Shown: positions 44,103-54,246, counted from the first letter of the stretch. The stretch is DNA of 64,000 nucleotides from Pelobates cultripes (GCA_933207985.1 OW240915.1:118634753-118698752); one strand, 5' to 3'. Notes: generated by a model from the letters alone, not told the origin. Made by a program: numbers and translations.

Positions 44103-45773
44103 TTATACAAATGTATTTTCTGTGTGGTAGACCTTAAAACATGCTCCAATACACAGTCCAGGTTTTGTAGGGCAATCGGGACAGTGAAAAGGGGTGTCTG
44201 TCCTTTTCACTTTTTTATAACAGACCCGGCAACGTTTCTGGGGGTTTCTTTTTTTTGGTGTTGGCGGTATCTTAAAAATAAAATGTCTAGACGACTCTTG
44301 CACTGTCGTTGGAACTTGACCATCTCCATAAATTATTGTGGAAATCAGCTTGAGCTGAAATTGGAGATAGGTGGTTCTTCCTGGATTCATTTTTTTAAAA
44401 AGTAAAAATAAATTATGTGTGGCTACTTGCAACAGGTAGATAGCCACCTTTTTATACCAGGCTTTTGTCTTTCTTAAGATAAGATATGGCTACATCAGCT
44501 GATCAGCCAAATCAACACCCCCCATGTGCCTGTTATAAGCCCTGATGCACACCGGTTTTGTCTGTACCCTGCCTCGGACAGTGACGTCTGACATGCCCTC
44601 GTTATGGATGGTTGTTAGCATGTGAACATCCTTCCTGTCCTTAAATTTTAGCGCAAGCAGTTCAGCCTTGCGCAGAGCTTTGCATTCCCCTTTTTTTAAT
44701 TTGGCCTCTATGAGAGGTCTGGGGAAATCCTTGGCATTTCTTCTTACAGTGCCGCAGGCCAGTGTCTGTAAACTATAAAGAATTTTAAACAAGTGGACAC
44801 TGCTGTAAAAATTGTCCACATAAAGGTGGTAACCCTTATTGAACAAGGGGATCAGTAGGTCCTAAACAAGTTTCCCACTTGTTCCCAGAGAGTCAGGACA
44901 GCCAGGAGGGTTCAGTTGAGCATCTTTCCCCTCGTATACACGGAAGGCAAATGTGTAGCCACTTTCGCTCTCGCAAAGTTTGTACACTTTCATGCCATAC
45001 CTAGACCGCTTTGAGGGGATATATTGTTTGAACCCTAATCTCCCTTTGTATTTCATAAGGGATTCATCAATAGATAAAGTTTGTTGGGGAGTATAAACTT
45101 CAGAAAATCTGTTCTGAAGATGGTCTACCAGTGGGCGTATTTTATGAAGCCTATCATATTGGGGGTGATCTCTGGGGTGACAGAGCGTATTGTCGTTGAA
45201 ATGTAAGTATCTCAGCAGCAGCTCATATCTTGGTCTAGGCATTGTTTGGGAGAATATAGGAGTCGAACAAATTGGGTTGGTGCTCCAGTAAGAGCGGATT
45301 GATGGCTTCTTTATTATCCCCATGAGCATGGTAAGAGCCCAGAATGTTTTAAGTTCATGGACATCTGTGGGATGCCAAGCATGCTCCCTGACTGTATAGC
45401 TACCTGGATTGGTCTCAATAAATTGGCTAGCGTATAAATTAGTCTGGGAAGCAATCTCCTCCCAGATGGTATCCCCTAAAAATAACTCCATATATTGTAT
45501 AGGGGAGAAGTCAACCACATTCACATTAATGCCTGCGTTGGCACTAAAAGGGGGGATGTTGGGCTCAGCTAACTGTGAAGGTACCCAGTCCTCCTCCACA
45601 TTCAGCGTAGCAGGGGAAGCACAGCTTCTTTTAGCAGCTGGCTCACACACAGATGACATGTCACTAGACATGCCGCTAAACTGACCTGGGTCAAAATCGG
45701 ACACAGTGTCAGTGGCGTCAGAGTCTGACGCCAAGAAGGCATATGCCTCCTCCAAGCTGTATATGCGCTGCAT
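44103..45773 (-). pseudogene. piggyBac transposase, two in-frame stops
   Basis: A single continuous 556-codon frame from ATG 45,773 to 44,103. The catalytic DDD is present: Asp in Ser-Ile-Asp-Glu-Ser (45,066-45,068), Asp in Tyr-Val-Asp-Asn-Phe-Tyr (44,814-44,816) and Asp in Gly-Gly-Val-Asp-Leu (44,511-44,513). The C-terminal Cys-rich domain (C-x2-C ... C-x2-C ... C-x3-C) is at 44,235-44,130. Two TAG codons interrupt it (44,862-44,864, where the sister copy has Trp, and 44,490-44,492, where it has Gln). Length and domains match PGBD4-like transposases. The acidic, Ser/Asp-rich N-terminus is typical. Confidence 0.92.
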
Positions 45774-45934
45774 GTTTCACACTAACAGACTAAACTAACA
45801 AAATACTAAACACAATATTTTTATTTTTTTTTATTTTTTTAAAACACTAAAACAGACTAAAACAGACTAAAACAGTAATCCCTAAACTAACTCCTGTTAG
45901 AAGAATCTAATGGAGATTTGGGGGAAGGAAACTG

Positions 45935-46035
45935 ACTGACTACGACAGACTATGACAGACTACGACAGACTAAAACAGACTACGACAGACTAAAACAGAC
46001 TAAGACAGTCTAAGACAGTCTAAGACAGTCTAAGA
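45935..46035. repeat. 10-bp tandem repeat (actaaaacag/actacgacag)
   Basis: About ten units of ctacgacaga, ctaaaacaga and ctaagacagt variants, in the 5' non-coding part of the piggyBac element. Confidence 0.9.
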
Positions 46036-46342
46036 CACAGATTTTTTAAAATAAAGTTAACCCTTAAGGGCAAAAAAAAAATACAGACAGTACAAATGCA
46101 CTGTCTGTAACAGATCTGGCAGGGAAGGGGTTAAAATAGGATTTTTATTAACTGCAGATACTTTTTAATTTTCTCTGGAACAGCTGCTGCAACAATATAT
46201 CACGATCTCTGTCTCTCTCCTCTCACAAAACGCTACAGAGGGGAGAGAGGCAGAGATCAGTGTCAAAGTGAGTGTTTGTAACACCCACTTTGACACCAGC
46301 CAATTGTGAGCGATCGCGGAACGCTCACATGCCGTAATTGGC

Positions 46343-46492
46343 TGTTACTATCTGCCTGGGATGCCAGGCAGATAGTAACAACGGGATTTCGGCGGAAGAG
46401 ATCTCTGATCGCTCCCGCCGCCCGTTTTCCGTTAGGACAGTTCAGGACCGTCCTCGGTCGGCAACGCAAAAATGCCGAGGACGGTCCTGAAC
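46343..46492. repeat. Two subterminal hairpins of the piggyBac 5' end
   Basis: TGTTACTATCTGCCTGG / CCAGGCAGATAGTAACA (46,343-46,359 and 46,364-46,380) and ttcaggaccgtcctcgg / ccgaggacggtcctgaa (about 46,441-46,491) form two strong stem-loops just inside the terminal inverted repeat. Confidence 0.88.
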
Positions 46493-46516
46493 CGTCATGC
46501 GTCGTGAAGGGGTTAA

Positions 46517-46767
46517 TATTAATATATATATAATTATATATTTATATTAATATGAAAATACATGTACAATGATATTGCTTAAATATATACATAATTTTCA
46601 TTATATATATATTTATATATAATATAAAATAAATATATAAAAACGTTAAAAAATAAAATAAATAAATATATGTATGTGGAAATTCATTCTAACTGTATTT
46701 TAAAATTAATATATATATATATATATATATATTGATATCAAAATACATGTAGAACGAAATAATATAT
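46517..46767. repeat. AT-rich microsatellite sequence
   Basis: (TA)n-rich, including 46,710-46,732; similar to 23,040-23,340 (acatgtagaacgaaataatatat). No gene. Confidence 0.8.
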
Positions 46768-48219
46768 ATTATTATTATTATGGTATTTATATAGCGCCAT
46801 CAAATTCCGCAGCGCTTTACAATGGGTGGACGAACAGACAGGTAGTTGTAACCAGTCAAGTTGGACACATAGGAACAGAGGGGTTGAGGGCCGTGCTAAA
46901 TGAGCTTACATGCTAGAGGGAGTGGGGTAAAATGACACAAAAAAGTAAGGATAGTATTAGACTAGTGACAGTTGCAGAAGAGGAATCAGTCAGGAGCTAT
47001 TAACAGTTTAATTGATACGTTTTTATGAAGAAGTGGGTTTTTAATGATTTTTTGAAGGAGTGGAGACTGGGTGAGCATCCAACAGAGGAGGGAAGCGAGT
47101 TCCACAGGAACGGTGCAGCCCTCGAGAAATCTTGAAGGCAAGCATCAGAGGTGGGAGTACGGACAGAAGATAAACGTAAGTCTTCAGCAGATCGAAAGGG
47201 CCTAGATGGGACATACTTGTATATAAGGGAGGATAGATAGGTGGGAGGAGCATTATGTAGTGATTTGAAAGCAAGAACCAGAATATTAAATTCAGCTCTA
47301 TATTTTATAGGAAGCCAATGTAGGGACTGACAGAAGGGTGAGACATGGGAGCCTCGCTGCTGCATTCATTATGGACTGTAACGGTGCAAGTTGGGAGCAT
47401 GTAAGACCACTGAGAAGCGGATTACAGTAGTCAAGGCTAGAAAGGACAGTGGAATGGACCAACACCTTAGTCGCATCTGGCGTTAAGAAGGGGTGGATGC
47501 ACGCAATGTTTTTGAGATGGAAATGACAGGATTTGGTGATAGATTGAACACGAGGCTTGAAGGAGAGGTCAGAGTCAAAGAGAACACCTAGGCAGTGAGC
47601 CTGCATGGTGGAGCTGATGGTAGCACTGTTGACTTGGAGGGAGACAGACACATGAGTAACAACACTTGAGGGAGGAAAGACCAGAATTTCAGTTTTGGTC
47701 AAGTTTAAGGAAGTGGGCAGCCATCCAGTTAGAAATAGCAGAGAGGCAGTCAGAGACACTAGTCAAGAGGGACGGGGAGAGATCAGGAGAGGACAGGTAG
47801 ATTTGTGTGTCATCTGCATAGAAATGATATTGGAAGCCAAAGGAGCTAATGAGTTTACCAAGGGAAGCAGTATAGATGGAGAACAGTAGGGGACCAAGGA
47901 CTGAACCTTGGGGGACACCAACAGAGAGGAGTTGGGGAGAAGAAGCAGAGCCAGAGTAAGAAACACTGAATTAGCGCTGGGAGAGGTAGGAGGAGCACCA
48001 GGAGAGAGCAGTATCTTGTAGACCGATATTGAGGATGAGAAGAAGCTGTTGATGATCAACAGTGTCAAAAGCCACAGACAGGTCAAGGAGATTTAGTATA
48101 GAGTAGTGACCACAAGATTTTGCAGCGAGTAGATCATTGGATACTTTTGTCAGTGCCGTTTCCACAGAGTGCTTAGCACGGAAACCAGACTGAAGCGGGT
48201 CTAGCAGAGAGTTGGACCT
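46768..48219 (-). mobile_element. L2/CR1-type LINE, 3' part, decayed
   Basis: The 3' end (46,768, minus strand) has an ATT-type tail and the frog-typical tatttatatagcgcc sequence. Minus-strand coding blocks in order: Leu-Asp-Leu-Ser-x-Ala-Phe-Asp-Thr-Val-Asp-His (RT motif A, about 48,080), [10 protein letters not shown] (motif B, about 47,910), Tyr-Ala-Asp-Asp-Thr-Gln (motif C, about 47,807-47,824), then the C-terminal Leu-His-Trp-Leu-Pro-Ile block (about 47,320). Frame changes and stops are present; it is 5'-truncated as usual for LINEs. Confidence 0.85.
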
Positions 48220-48224
48220 AAGTA

Positions 48225-48282
48225 TATACGTATAAGTATATACGTATACGTATACCTAAGTATACTTAAGTATATACGTATA

Positions 48283-48321
<39 letters not shown>

Positions 48322-48345
48322 ATATATAAATACAAATAATTAAAA
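48225..48345. repeat. (TA)n / tatacgta microsatellite
   Basis: Repeats of aagtatatacgtata followed by (TA)n at 48,292-48,317. Confidence 0.9.
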
Positions 48346-48359
48346 AAAATTATATACAT

Positions 48360-49258
48360 CTCACAGAGGTGAAAGCAGACGTTACCTTAATAAGACCAAA
48401 AAGGTGCCAATATGTCCAAAATTGAAAGGGATGCCCTTAACAACTTGACTGCAGATAGTACCATCACTATTCTTCCAACAGACAAAGGTGGGGCTATTGT
48501 CTTGATGCAGTATCAAGACTATAGAAATTAGATTTTAAGACAACTTTCAGATGATAAAGTGTACAAATGCTCTGAAATAGATCCAACTGTGGAATTTGTA
48601 AAAAAATATTTTTTCAACATTACAGAGAGGGGTAGAAAAACACTATATAACACAACAAGAATTTGAGTACTTACATGAAACTCACCCCACTTCCAAAAGT
48701 GCATAAGGACCCCATTCACCCCCCCGGACGACCAATAGTCTCAGCAATTGGCGGTTTATTGGAGCCCATCGGTAAATGGTCAAAGACAGTGTAGCTGTTA
48801 TTGAACGTCTTAACAACATTACAGTACCGGCAGAGGGGATTTTACTAGCCACGATTGATGTGTCTCGCTTATACACAATAATCCCACACAATGATTGTAT
48901 ACTAGCAATCAAGGAAGTTCTACAGAATTTTACTGAGTGGGTGAATCCCCCTCTGGAGTATATACTGGAACTTTTGAAGCTATGTCCCACTTTGAATTAT
49001 TTGAGATTTGGAACAAAATTCTATATACAACAGACAGGAACTTCAATGTGGGCTCCTATGACCCCTATGTATGCAAACGCATACATGTTTGTATTTGAGC
49101 AACAACAGATACTTGGGCCTTATGGAGAATATTTATTACAATACCTTCGCTTTATAGATGACGTCCTTCTTCTATGGACTGGTGGAGAGGAAATGTTTGT
49201 GAACATGATGCACACACTACATACATACAAATCAGTTGGAGTGCAAGGTGGACCTTGA
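48360..49258 (+). pseudogene. Penelope-like element reverse transcriptase
   Basis: Blocks in order: Pro-Thr-Asp-Lys-Gly-Gly-Ala-Ile-Val (48,478-48,505), Leu-Pro-Lys-Val-His-Lys and Pro-Gly-Arg-Pro-Ile-Val-Ser (48,690-48,745), Thr-Ile-Asp-Val-Ser-Arg-Leu-Tyr-Thr-Ile-Ile-Pro-His (motif A, 48,852-48,890), Gln-Gln-Thr-Gly-Thr (motif B region, about 49,030) and Arg-Phe-Ile-Asp-Asp-Val (motif C, about 49,150-49,165). These are Penelope-type RT motifs. In-frame stops and frame changes occur (for example a TAG near 48,528). No GIY-YIG endonuclease is seen; the element is cut at 49,258. Confidence 0.87.
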
Positions 49259-49264
49259 ATTCAG

Positions 49265-49995
49265 GTATCACAGACAGCTGAAAATATATAAAGAAAGACA
49301 CAACCTAGTGCAATATAGTCTCGTGCATGTGCATATGTAATAATCAGTAGGTATTTTACTCACAAATACAGAGCCAATAACATTAGGCTCAATGTGCAGT
49401 CTGTTGGAAATATTAGGAGGGATCCCACTGCCTAGCTGAGCAGAATAAGGTGATATGCCAAAGATCTTCCACTCAATAGCGTCCCAGGGCATAGAATGGT
49501 GATAAAAATCTAATTTATTGGAACATAAATATAAAATAACAGGCAGTTTATACTGCTAAGTCTCTGGTAAAATCAAATACTTGCAAAACACGTTTCGCCT
49601 AAATAGGCTTCCTCGGTTGCATAAACTTCTTGTCTTGGCGTCCGTCTTATATGGCTCCCCTTTGATTGTTGATCCGGATCTCCTGTAGCAGCCGCGGGTG
49701 ACTTCCGTCTTCTTCCTATGACGTGTCTCTCCGCTGTCCTCATTCTAATGATGTGCTTCCGGTTTCGATCTGCATTTTGCGTTCCACCTTCGAAACACAC
49801 TTTATTGTCCACTTTATTGACCTTGAGCTGTGTAAAGGGCCCCCAAAAAATGGAGCTGCTTCCCGTTCTCCCAGAACATTGACTTTTGTGACCACAGTTA
49901 CAAACCGCCTCCAGAGAGCCTGTTCTACACCAGACCAGTGGAGCCAGACTGCAGCTAGAGCCCATCATCATCCTCATCTGGTTGTAAGTAGGCAA
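49265..49995 (-). mobile_element. Penelope-type terminal repeat or related element, antisense
   Basis: Contains (minus strand) gaggaagcctatttaggc followed by gaaacg, the recurring motif of Penelope terminal repeats in fish and frogs, and GC-rich flank with cttccggtttcg. No ORF. Orientation is opposite to the adjacent RT, so it may belong to another copy. Confidence 0.45.
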
Positions 49996-50493
49996 TATAG
50001 TATATTATTCGTGGCACTAATCTCTAATTTACCTCACATTAAAGAAATACTATAGTCCCCAGAATCACTGCAACTTAATGTAGTGGTTCTGGTGTCTATA
50101 GCCTGTCCCTGCAGCCCTTTTTATGTAAACACGGCGGCACTGCAGCACTGGCATTAGATAACATGGCAAATCATATGGGTGGGGCATTGTGATGTCACAT
50201 GGGGGGGCGGCAAACTTTACTTTTGCCTAGAGCGGCAAAAATCCTTGCACCGGCACTGGCTGGAGGGGGCTGTGTGAGCTGAGGCCGCACAGTGCCCCAT
50301 GGTAGTTAGTACAGTACAGCTCACACAAGCAAACAGCTGATAAACTGGCCGCACGGAGGAAAAGTGGGGCGGAGCTAAGCAAAATCAGAGGCGGGGCCAA
50401 ACTGGCGCTGAGGGTGGGGGTTTTGGGGGTGGGGAAAGGGGGTGCCAAGCACAGGATCCGCCCTGGGTGCCAAATGCTCTAGGTACACCCCTG
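49996..50493 (-). mobile_element. hAT-like fragments (family A end plus a second end)
   Basis: Up to 50,262 the sequence is the reverse complement of the family starting at 7,318 (aaaaatccttgcaccgg end). From 50,263 a different GC-rich piece ends in TCTAGGTACACCCCTG at 50,493, another hAT-like terminus. Its inner edge abuts the Polinton integrase, so insertion or rearrangement here removed the integrase N-terminus. Confidence 0.55.
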
Positions 50494-50499
50494 CCGGTG

Positions 50500-50753
50500 T
50501 GAATACCAAAGGTAGGAAACCGGTATATCACTTTAAAGACTGTAACGGTGATATGATTGAAGGGTCATATCACGCTGAAGAAATACAAAAAGAAATACAA
50601 AAAATACCCAAAGACCACAACCGGGTGTATAGAATTAAAAAAATACTAAAACAAAAAACTCAAAAGGGAAAAAGATTTTACTACGCCCAGTGGGTGGGAT
50701 ACCCAGAAACATTCAATAGTTGGATTGAAGAAAAACAGCTAACGACCCTCTAA
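50500..50753 (+). pseudogene. Polinton integrase C-terminus with chromodomain
   Basis: The open frame after the hAT-like end encodes a Lys-Pro-Val-Tyr-x-Phe-Lys-Asp-x-Asn-Gly segment (SH3-like domain of retroviral-type Polinton integrases) and then a chromodomain: Val-Tyr-Arg-Ile-Lys-Lys-Ile-Leu ... Tyr-Ala-Gln-Trp-Val-Gly-Tyr-Pro ... Asn-Ser-Trp-Ile, ending at a stop at 50,753. The aromatic cage positions (Tyr, Trp, Trp) are kept. The DDE core is missing upstream. It is followed after 8 bp by the minor capsid gene, the same order as in vertebrate Polintons. Confidence 0.82.
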
Positions 50754-50761
50754 AAGCCAAT

Positions 50762-51490
50762 ATGGAGGACGCCCCATTTTATGTCACTCTACCAAGCAAC
50801 GCATCGTATTTAACCTACCCCCAAAATGAAATATCCGTTTACACAACCAAACTGTCCAAACCAATTGTTTTGAAAGGTGAATGGGAAGTGGTGATGACAG
50901 AGATACAATATCCCCATACATGGAACACTTTTGAAACCAATGAAGGGATCATATATGTTGGCTTAGCCGGTGGACCCCTAAAACAGCTGAACGTAAAAGC
51001 GGGATATTATGATGGTGTTCAGAAGCTGGTTAGGAATATTAACAAGATTTTTGCCGCGAAAAATGATCTGCCGGTGGATATTAAACTGGAATATGACCCT
51101 TTGGAGCGCTATGTACATTTTGTTGGTCGTGATACATTTATAGCCAGCGACAAATTGACACATATACTTGGAATTGACTCTAATCATTTTGATAGAACTA
51201 TTTCAGGAACTATTTGTGCAGATATAAAGAGCAGTTTTTATACACTGTTTGTGTACACACATATAATAGAGCATCAGCGTGTGGGTGATAATTATGTGCC
51301 GCTACTACGCTCCGTTGAAATTACAGGTAATAACAATGAGATTATTACTTAGAAGTACATCAAACCAGATTACTTACCAGCCAGTAAGCAGGATTTTGAT
51401 ACCATCACAATAGAGATAAAGAACGACCAAAATCTATCTTTAAGCTGCACTTTCGTCCCCGTCGTAGTGTTTACTACTAGCGAAACAAAC
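50762..51490 (+). pseudogene. Polinton minor capsid (penton-like) protein, internal stop
   Basis: ATG at 50,762 opens a 196-codon frame with the features of Polinton minor capsid proteins: a Phe-Tyr-Val-Thr-Leu-Pro-Ser-Asn start, a Gly-Glu-Trp-Glu-Val segment and a single-jelly-roll-like beta-rich composition. A TAG at 51,350-51,352 interrupts it, but the same frame continues with recognisable C-terminal sequence (Asp-Thr-Ile-Thr-Ile-Glu-Ile near 51,400) to about 51,480. It lies between the integrase and the pVI-like gene on the same strand with almost no spacing. Expected role: the vertex protein of a virion. Confidence 0.82.
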
Positions 51491-51934
51491 ATGGTGGCCA
51501 TTAAAATCTATGGCGAACCACACATTTACAGTACTTATTATAAGACACAGGCCGGATATGGTTTGCCCGGTTTTCATGGCAGTGCCTATATGTATGGACG
51601 CGGCTTAGGAGGTATTTTTCGGAGTTTATTCAGAAAAGCGGTACCGCTTTTTCAACGTGGTATTGAACTTGTTATACCACATGCAAAAAATGCTGCAAAA
51701 AACATTGCAAAAGATGTAGTCAGTCATGTGTCAACGGCAGTTATCAATAAAGTGTCTGGTGAGACCCAAAATGGATCACGTTTAGTATACACCGGTAAAC
51801 GGGTGGCTAAAAGGAAACGGAAGCACAATGTGGCATTTCCAATTGACATCAAACAGTTCCTAAACAAAAAGACCAGTTGCAAATCTAGAAGAAAGAGAAA
51901 AGCAACAAGACGCGGGGTTAGTGATATCTTTTAA
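51491..51934 (+). CDS. Polinton pVI/pX-like small capsid-associated protein
   Basis: An open frame of about 148 codons from ATG 51,491 (frame open further upstream). It has an N-terminal Tyr-Tyr-x-Thr-Gln-Ala-Gly-Tyr-Gly segment, a Gly-Arg-Gly-Leu-Gly-Gly-Ile-Phe amphipathic region (51,595-51,650), an Ala/Lys helix and a strongly basic C-terminus (Lys/Arg clusters at 51,800-51,920). This layout matches the adenovirus pVI/pX-like proteins of Polintons and adintoviruses. Ten bases separate its stop from the major capsid ATG. No disabling mutation was seen in the body of the frame. Confidence 0.75.
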   Translation: MVAIKIYGEPHIYSTYYKTQAGYGLPGFHGSAYMYGRGLGGIFRSLFRKAVPLFQRGIELVIPHAKNAAKNIAKDVVSHVSTAVINKVSGETQNGSRLVYTGKRVAKRKRKHNVAFPIDIKQFLNKKTSCKSRRKRKATRRGVSDIF

Positions 51935-51943
51935 ATCTAAACC

Positions 51944-52987
51944 ATGGCATTTATTCATTCCTCATCTGTAGAATGCACAAAGTCAGAATTGGATCTTTTT
52001 GAAATAAAGCCCACACAAACAAGTATAGAAAAAAGCCTCTATGTAGAAGTTCAACCGCTCGCCGTAATTTCCGAAACATCACCGCTTGAATTTTATATTT
52101 CAGGCAGCGGCGAGCATTATTACGATCTGAATAACACCCTTTTATATATTGTTTGTAAAATCTTTAAAAACGATAATTCACAGATCGCTGAAGGTGCGCG
52201 GGTAAGTCTTATCAATTACCCAGTAGCAACACTATTTAACCAGCTAGATGTAACGTTTGGAGACCGGCTGATATCGCAATCCAATAATCTGTACGCATAC
52301 CGGGCATACATTGAGACGCTTCTTAATAACAGTGCAGAAGCCTTATCCACGCAATTTACCGCTGGTCTGTTTTACAAAGATACAGCTGGCCATCATGAAG
52401 ATCGTGTATTGGCTGGTGACAACAAAGGATTCGTAAAGCGTGCACAGATGACTGATTGCGGAAGGACTGTTGAATTACTAGGACATCTACACAGTGATCT
52501 CTTTTTTCAAGAAAAGCTTATACTGAGTGGATTGGATTTAAAAATAAAACTGACCCGAAATAAAGATTCTTTTTGTTTAATGTCTGCAGAAGCTGACCCT
52601 CTGAAACTTCAAATTCTAAACGCATCACTATTTGTCAAAAAAAGGACTTTTAAATGGTAATGCTAAATATGCCATTGAGCGCGTCAGTATGAAAGTATTC
52701 AGCATACCGGCCGGCAGCCGTGTCTGCAACCAAGAAAACCCGTTTCTGGGGCAGTTACCAAAGTTTGTCGTTTTAGCATTTGTAGACAGTTAAGCTTTTT
52801 CAGGTGCATATGACAGAAATCCACTGTGTTTCAAACATAACAGCGTGAATTTTGCAGCGCTATATCTGGATGGTGAGCAAATCCTTTCAAAACCATTCCA
52901 ACCGGATTTCGAACATTCTAATGCAGTGAGTGAATATATGTCATTTTTATTACTGGCGCAGAAAAGCTGTGGCGATTCTGGAATCAT
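51944..52987 (+). pseudogene. Polinton major capsid protein, truncated
   Basis: ATG in good context (accATGg) at 51,944 opens 238 codons of the double-jelly-roll major capsid family (animal proteins labelled F54H12.2-like are homologues). Features: Leu-Glu-Phe-x-Ile-Ser-Gly-Ser-Gly-Glu-x-Tyr-Tyr-Asp-Leu, Thr-Leu-Phe-Asn-Gln-Leu-Asp-Val-type block and a Gly-His-Leu-His-Ser-Asp-Leu-Phe-Phe-Gln segment. The frame breaks at an A-run near 52,635-52,645 and resumes in another frame, which has a TAA at 52,790-52,792; capsid-like sequence continues to the assembly gap at 52,988. The C-terminal part is lost to the gap and a hAT insertion. Confidence 0.88.
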
Positions 52988-53087
52988 NNNNNNNNNNNNN
53001 NNNNNNNNNNNNNNNNNNNNNNNNNNNNNNNNNNNNNNNNNNNNNNNNNNNNNNNNNNNNNNNNNNNNNNNNNNNNNNNNNNNNNNN
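52988..53087. other. Assembly gap (100 N)
   Basis: Exactly 100 N. By comparison with 57,140-58,876 the missing sequence should include the left part of a hAT element with a GC-rich inverted repeat. Confidence 0.99.
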
Positions 53088-53651
53088 CACCCGCCCAGGA
53101 GCCCAGCAGCACCACTGGACCCCCCCCCCAGCACTCCACAAGGTAAGGAGGCTGGGGGGATTATATTTAAAGATGCTATGTTTATGAAAAAATGGGTTAA
53201 CCCTAGCTGGACCTGGCACCCAGACCACTTCATTAAGCTGAAGTGGTCTGGGTGCCTAGAGTGGTCCTTTAAGTGTGTGTGCATCTGCATGCACTGGCGT
53301 ACATGCAGGGGTCGCAGCCCTGTAACCCCTGCGACCAGGTGCCCACCGTCCATGTCTTGCGGCCCGGCCCGCGCAGTTTCTCTGAAACTGCTATGTTTAT
53401 GAAAAAATGGGTTAACCCTAGCTGGACCTGGCACCCAGACCACTTCATTAAGCTGAAGTGGTCTGGGTGCCTAGAGTGGTCCTTTAAGTGTGTGTGCATC
53501 TGCATGCACTGGCGTACATGCAGGGGTCGCAGCCCTGTAACCCCTGCGACCAGGTGCCCACCGCCATGTCTTGCGGCCCGGCCCGCGCGCCGGGGGGGCC
53601 CACGGATCAATTTTCGCACCGGGGCCCCATGGGTCATGTGTACGCCACTGT
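53088..53651 (+). mobile_element. Right part of a hAT element (same family as 57,140-58,876)
   Basis: Begins in sequence equivalent to 57,470-57,545 (ccagcactcca-aaggtaaggaggctgggggga), passes through T2-MITE-derived sequence and ends GGTCATGTGTACGCCACTG at 53,651, the same right terminus as at 58,876. It includes a 215-bp tandem duplication (gctatgtttatgaaaaa at 53,175 and 53,390). The left end and TSD partner are in the gap. Confidence 0.8.
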
Positions 53652-53700
53652 ATATACGTATAGTAATGAAAAAACCTGTTCTGTGGTCGTTTTTTTGTAG

Positions 53701-54246
53701 TATTTCTCAAGGCTTTTAGCATGCCGGAATTAAGCAACTCATTTGTTGAAACCGTTATAAACAACTGCAACGTGAGACCTCTTCAATTACCTAACCACGG
53801 TATGTAATAAAATCTGTTTGTGACTTTTATACCCCCCGCATTATAAAACGTAATTTCATCACAGACATTTATTTATTTTATATTATTTTATTTCTTCACA
53901 GTAAATTCTGATAACCCAATAAGCCACGAACAAACCGATCCAGAGGGTAGTACACACAACATGCAGATAGCACAGCACGATGTACTACCACTCAAAGAAA
54001 CAGTGCGGTCAAAAGGAAAAGTAAAATCTGGTAAGTATATATGTTTTAAGATCCCTTGATAAATATATATTTAGATCATGTAGCGAGTCTAGAGCGATTA
54101 AATTATGAGTGTACATTGGGATACTATATACTCACTTTTTACTTATCATTTATATAGTTTCAAAATTGTCTAAGACACGGAGACATGCACCTGAAGCTGT
54201 ATCACAAAATACATTCACACCAACGAAAATCAAGACCCAGAGATAA
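53701..54246 (+). CDS. Putative spliced Polinton gene, three exons
   Basis: Predicted exons 53,701-53,799 (ATG at 53,721), 53,902-54,030 and 54,158-54,246. Introns of 102 and 127 bp have GTATGT...TTTCTTCACAG and GTAAGT...TTATATAG borders; both are phase 1 and the joined frame stays open to a TAA at 54,244-54,246, about 98 codons from the ATG. A further acceptor (TTTTTTTGTAG, 53,700) precedes exon 1, and the frame is open upstream of the ATG. The product would be polar with a basic end. No family recognised. Position between capsid genes and polymerase, same strand, suggests a Polinton accessory gene. Confidence 0.5.

Larger units (their letters stand above)
33366..46516 (-). mobile_element. 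Large piggyBac-like composite block
   Basis: TTAA plus CCCCTTAAGGACTGG at the left (33,366) and CGTGAAGGGG plus TTAA at the right (46,513-46,516). Transposase is on the minus strand at the right end, followed by a partial second transposase copy, the ~395-bp array and the left end. It is interrupted by a DIRS element (33,528-38,666) and a hAT (41,109-43,030). The terminal repeats are only partly alike (CCCCTT..GAC), so the two ends may belong to related but different elements. Confidence 0.5.

Noticed and set aside
47695..48086. Plus ORF 47,695-47,889 and minus ORF 47,763-48,086
   Set aside because: Shadows of the LINE RT frame; the RT motifs read in another minus frame.
50442..50499. Start of the integrase ORF at 50,442
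   Set aside because: The first ~19 codons are hAT terminus sequence (ends CACCCCTG at 50,493), so the apparent start is an artefact of the insertion.
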